Assembly: GCA_010279815.1 (NCBI GenBank)
Contig: QEOQ01000316.1
Location: forward strand, 673,096-737,095
Direction: 5' to 3'
From: Brachionus plicatilis
Lineage: Eukaryota; Rotifera; Eurotatoria; Ploima; Brachionidae
Length of the DNA: 64,000 bases
Shown: in pieces, positions 60,440-64,000 of the stretch
Layout: each line of letters begins with the position of its first letter
Position numbering within the stretch: position 1 is the stretch's first letter
Program-made: the position numbers and the translations under genes
The notes under the pieces: model-generated
Seen by the model: the letters and a program-made list of their open reading frames with translations, nothing else
Told to the model about the DNA's origin: nothing
Database searches by the model: none

Positions 60440-61128
60440 CTTTTCTGAAAAAAATAAAATAAATTTAATTCAAAAAAAATTTTTTATTTTAAATTTATAA
60501 ATTTTTGGCGCAAATTCTTCAAATTAATTCATCTATAATGTATCATCAAAATTGAATTTGTTAATTAAAAATTTTAATTGTTTTTCTCATTCATAGACAA
60601 ATTATTAAGACAATTGAATAAAAATATTTAAAAAAAAGAACAATATTTTTCGATAAATCTTTATTTTCATAAAATAAAATAATTTCTAAAAAACTTAAAA
60701 CAAAGAAGCAAAAATTTATAAATTTCATATTAATTAAAAACGAAGATTAAACAGGATGCTTGTTAAAACAGAGAAGAAGAAAATGAAGAACAAAAAAAAA
60801 AAAATATTTTTAAAAAATTTAAACAAAACCTCAATAACTAAAACTTGAACAAAAAATGAAAAAAAAAAAAACATATTGATTATAATTATATTTTTTTAAG
60901 TGGTCAAATTTCACTTTGTTTTATAAACCATTTTCTAAATTTCACAAAGATCTGACTTTTTTAAGAACAAAAAAATTATACAAAAAAAAAATCTCCCTCT
61001 CTCTTCACATTATCAACTCTCTTTCCCACTTTCTCACTCACAAGTAAATCTAATTTAAATTATATTAACTAAAAAAGGAAAAAAAAAGTGTAAAAGAACA
61101 AAAAAAAAAAAACAAGTTCATTCCAAGT
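60440..61128. other. 3' UTR side of the zinc-finger gene
   Basis: AT-rich with A-runs. The minus-strand AATAAA at 60660-60665 is a candidate poly(A) signal for the zinc-finger gene. Confidence 0.4.
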
Positions 61129-63636
61129 CTAGTATTCATCATCGTCGTGATCATGATCACGATCATCGTTTTGGTCAATTTCGAGCTCGGCGCTTTCATC
61201 ATGAGCAAACTGTTCGTGTTCGAAATGGTCGAGTGTCTGTTGTGGCTCTTCGTCGTCATCAAAGTACTCTTCATCGTCGTTCAACTGCTCGTAGAGCTCT
61301 TCGTCGGTGTCGTCATCGGCGGCGGCGTTGCGCTTCCTCTTGCCGGCCATCTCCTCCTCGTCGACCAGCTTCTCGTTTGACTTGCACTGTCGGTTGTCGA
61401 TGACGTCGATGGCGGCGGGCAGTTCGCTGCGCTTGTCCAGACCGAGCGTTTCGATCACCTTCTGCATGGCCTTCTTGCCGACTAGAATGGGCCCGATGTG
61501 GGCCGCGCTCCGCTGATGCTTCTTCACGTCCGACTTCCACTTTGACTTGAACGGACACGAGCAGCAGTGATAGGGCTGCTCGTTGGAGTGCACGATAAGA
61601 TGGCGCCGCAGATCGCTCACATTGCACGCCACATACGGACACTGGTGGCAGTTGAGCGCGCTTTTTTTGGGCGCCGGCCGCACCGACGCCACCGACGATA
61701 TCGAGCTGGTCGACGAGCTCGACGAGGACGGCGGCGTGAGGTGCGCCGCGCCGCTCTTTTTGCACGGCGACTCGCTGCCCGCCGGTCTGATGCTGTCGAA
61801 AAAGTTCAAGTCCTTGAGGTCCGGAAACAGCACCTGGTCGGGTATTTCGACTATTTTGGCGGTGGCGTTCGGATGCTGTTTTTTGGTATGCTTTTGCACG
61901 TCCCACTTCCAATTGCTGGCGTACATGCACGACGAGCATCGGTAGGGCTTTTCGCGCGCATGATGACACCGCATGTGCTGGATGATCTCGGAGCGCCACC
62001 GGCCCCGAAAGTCGCACCAAAAGCACTGGAAGTTGCGCGACTCTTTTTCGTCCGGCTCCTCCAGCTTGATCCGTTTGGACAGACTGGAGCCGGACGCCGA
62101 GCCCTTCACTCTGGTCTCGGCCGCATCGTCGCTCTTCTTCCTCGGCTCGACGGACGGCGGCGCCGTGTTCTGCAGGGCGGCCATGGCGAACAGCGGGTTG
62201 GCGAGCAGGGCCGGGTTGGCGAGCAAGTAGGCGGCGTACATGGCGGCCGTGTTGTGCGACTGCGGCGGCATGAACGCCGGCATAAATGGTGGCGGCGGTG
62301 GCGGCGGCGGCTGTATGGAGCAGGTGGACGAGGAGGACGACGAGGACGAGCTGAGCGGCGGCGTGTTCGGATTGATGCATATTTGTTCGTATTTGGCGGG
62401 CTTTTTGTGCTCGTCGGACTCGTTGGAACGGGAACGGGAGCGGGAGTTGCGCGCCTGGCCGGCTTGAGCGTGCGACTGGCTCGGGTTGATGAGGGTGGAG
62501 CGGGCGGCGTCCCGGTCCCGTTTCTTGTACGGGTTTCTGAATGTGGGGTGAGTGCGGTCAAAGTGTTTGGCGAGGTCCCAGCGCCACTTGTAGGTCAACG
62601 AGCATATGAGGCACTTGAAGGGCCGCGAGGTCGAGTGCGAGGCCGCGTGCTTCTGCAGCTCGGTGGGCCATCTGCCCACAAAGTCGCATTTGATGCACTT
62701 GAGCGGGTTGTGCGGGTCGCTTAGGTTCCACTCTTCGTTTTGTTGAGCCACGTTGGTGTTGCGCGGCGGGCTTTTGCTCGACAACTCGCGTTGATACTCG
62801 TTGTAGTGATTTTTTAAAAAGTGTTCGTTTATTTGATCGACCACGTGAAATTTGGCGTCGCACACCGAACAAATGAACAATTTTTGATTGTAGACTTGGG
62901 ACGATGAGGTGGCGTTTAGCTGGCCGGACGCGTGTTGTGCTGGTGGCGGTGGTGGCGCTGGTGTAGGCTTGGATGGAGTGCAGGGCTGATTGTTGGCCGT
63001 GTCGGACGAGTCGGACGAGGTGGCCGAGCTGGACGTGTTCGAGGACGAGCTGGTGGACGAGCTGGCCGAGTGGGAGCGATGGGAGGCGGTGGGCGAGCCG
63101 GAGCGCTCTCGTTTGGGCTTCATGGACAAGTCGAGGGGGGCGAGCGCGTCCATCTCCTCTGTCTTGCTGGTCATCGAGCTTAGATAGTGCTGGAATAGAT
63201 TGAGCGCGTTGTTCAGTTGTGTTGGCTCTTTTTTCAAGCTCGGACTCGAGTTCGAAGTGGTGGGCGGCGGGGCGGCCGCGTTGCGCAGTTTGACGGCGAC
63301 CGGTGCGTCGAGCGGCGGCGGCGTCTCTGTTATGTGCTTTTCTTTCCAGTGTTTGTTGAGGCTTTTGCGCCATTTGTACGTGTTGCCGCAAATGGAGCAC
63401 GCGAATTTGGTGATGCCGTCCTCGAGCACTTTGCGGTACCGGGCCGGGTCCACTTCGGAGTTGTAGTGGCGCTTGGTTTTTTCGTGACTGGGCGCCACGT
63501 TCTGAATTTGCTGCGCCAGAGACAGTCTCGGCAGTGGCGAGCACATGGATGTCTGGGAGTTCAAGTGTTGGTTGTACTTTTGAATCAGCTGGCTCAGTTG
63601 ATTGGGACTTGAGTACTGGTTGGCCAAGTCGAACAG
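61129..63636 (-). CDS. C2H2 zinc-finger transcription factor, last exon
   Basis: An open frame of about 835 codons following the acceptor tttgtag/CTGTTCGAC; the 5' exons are outside the window. Counted from 63627, C2H2 fingers lie at about 77-98, 253-274, 311-331, 339-360, 535-556, 564-585, 660-681 and 688-710. Several carry an odd W-rich helix start (YKWRKSLNKH, NWKWDVQKH, SKWKSDVKKH). PLDLS at 164-168 is a CtBP co-repressor docking motif. Between fingers are Ser-, Pro- and Ala-rich tracts, a KRIKLEEPDEKE segment, KRKR near 763-766 and a very acidic C-terminus (DDDTDEE to DHDDDEY). Probably a nuclear repressor; I do not recognise the orthologue. The exon is far richer in G/C than its surroundings. 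Confidence 0.9.
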   Translation of the reverse strand: MFDLANQYSSPNQLSQLIQKYNQHLNSQTSMCSPLPRLSLAQQIQNVAPSHEKTKRHYNSEVDPARYRKVLEDGITKFACSICGNTYKWRKSLNKHWKEKHITETPPPLDAPVAVKLRNAAAPPPTTSNSSPSLKKEPTQLNNALNLFQHYLSSMTSKTEEMDALAPLDLSMKPKRERSGSPTASHRSHSASSSTSSSSNTSSSATSSDSSDTANNQPCTPSKPTPAPPPPPAQHASGQLNATSSSQVYNQKLFICSVCDAKFHVVDQINEHFLKNHYNEYQRELSSKSPPRNTNVAQQNEEWNLSDPHNPLKCIKCDFVGRWPTELQKHAASHSTSRPFKCLICSLTYKWRWDLAKHFDRTHPTFRNPYKKRDRDAARSTLINPSQSHAQAGQARNSRSRSRSNESDEHKKPAKYEQICINPNTPPLSSSSSSSSSTCSIQPPPPPPPPFMPAFMPPQSHNTAAMYAAYLLANPALLANPLFAMAALQNTAPPSVEPRKKSDDAAETRVKGSASGSSLSKRIKLEEPDEKESRNFQCFWCDFRGRWRSEIIQHMRCHHAREKPYRCSSCMYASNWKWDVQKHTKKQHPNATAKIVEIPDQVLFPDLKDLNFFDSIRPAGSESPCKKSGAAHLTPPSSSSSSTSSISSVASVRPAPKKSALNCHQCPYVACNVSDLRRHLIVHSNEQPYHCCSCPFKSKWKSDVKKHQRSAAHIGPILVGKKAMQKVIETLGLDKRSELPAAIDVIDNRQCKSNEKLVDEEEMAGKRKRNAAADDDTDEELYEQLNDDEEYFDDDEEPQQTLDHFEHEQFAHDESAELEIDQNDDRDHDHDDDEY

Positions 63637-64000
63637 CTACAAAGACAAATAAAGTTACATCATCATTAAATGGTGCCGATGGGCATAAAAGTGATTTTTT
63701 TGTCACAGCTCATTAGGGATGGTGAGATTTTTTGATTTTTTTTTTGTGAAGTTAAAATTAAAAGTATGTGATGTCCTTGCAGCGCATGGAAAAATTATTC
63801 TGTTACAATTTTTTAGGTTGGTATGGAACAAAAAGAGTGCTTAATCATTTTTTTAAATTTAGAAAAAATGGACACGGATTATTTATTGGATGGATTTAGT
63901 TGAATTTTGCTATTTGTTTAATTCAGGCGATTGATTTTATTTTTTAAAAGTTTGGATTATTAAGTATCAAGTTATTGATTGTTTTTTTTTTTGTAAAATG
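63637..64000 (-). other. Intron 5' of the zinc-finger exon
   Basis: AT-rich sequence following the acceptor at 63637-63638 (minus strand). No further exon is visible before the window ends. Confidence 0.6.

Noticed and set aside
61147..63716. Many long open frames antisense or frame-shifted to the zinc-finger exon
   Set aside because: They are shadows caused by GC-rich codon composition; only the minus-strand frame 61129-63636 has fingers.

Overview
The window is nuclear DNA of a very AT-rich, transposon-dense invertebrate animal. The reasons are spliced genes with short GT-AG introns, a eukaryotic tRNA-Asn with internal Pol III boxes and T-run terminators, an animal-type ABCG half-transporter family, a C2H2 zinc-finger factor, and Ty3/gypsy, several LINEs, hAT-, pogo- and MULE-like elements. 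A rotifer-like or similarly AT-rich invertebrate would fit, but I cannot name the species.

Layout. 1-3.8 kb: 3' part of a decayed Ty3/gypsy element ending in a recognisable 3' LTR. 3.8-6.6 kb: a small ORF and a possible terminal exon. 6.6-12.8 kb: LINE fragments around a 1.07-kb duplicated block (gene 3' end plus tRNA-Asn) whose source lies at 13.6-14.5 kb, inside a low-complexity Ala/Ser/Gln-rich gene. 14.9-19.35 kb: a 2.6-kb TIR-bounded element holding two facing arrays of AT-rich repeats, then a second foldback element. 19.9-30.2 kb and 50.4-55.0 kb: three closely related, apparently intact ABCG half-transporter genes on the minus strand, with at least two broken exon copies. Four identical tRNA-Asn genes are scattered over 7-26 kb.

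31-46 kb: a small AT-hook protein. Then comes a 5.4-kb LINE bracketed by two nearly identical 2.2-kb direct repeats. This LINE encodes an ORF1 RRM-like region, a 165-bp tandem repeat, an intact-looking Ulp1/C48-type cysteine protease domain, an APE-type endonuclease remnant and a reverse transcriptase. The protease and endonuclease share one frame and are separated only by a UGA in the classic UGA-CUA-G read-through context. The direct repeats, plus an inverted relative at 59-60.4 kb, carry a tandemly duplicated, phase-consistent exon module with Cys pairs and a 44-nt intron. This is an unrecognised spliced gene family.

46.4-50.0 kb: a minus-strand LINE into which four different DNA elements inserted (pogo-like, TA-flanked MITE, MULE-like, hAT-like foldback); their ends and target duplications can be read by eye. 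61.1-63.6 kb: the last exon of a GC-rich C2H2 zinc-finger gene with a PLDLS (CtBP-type) motif. The host genes (ABCG, zinc finger, Ala/Ser/Gln-rich protein, AT-hook protein) show no shared pathway. The dominant theme is duplication, gene conversion and nested transposition.
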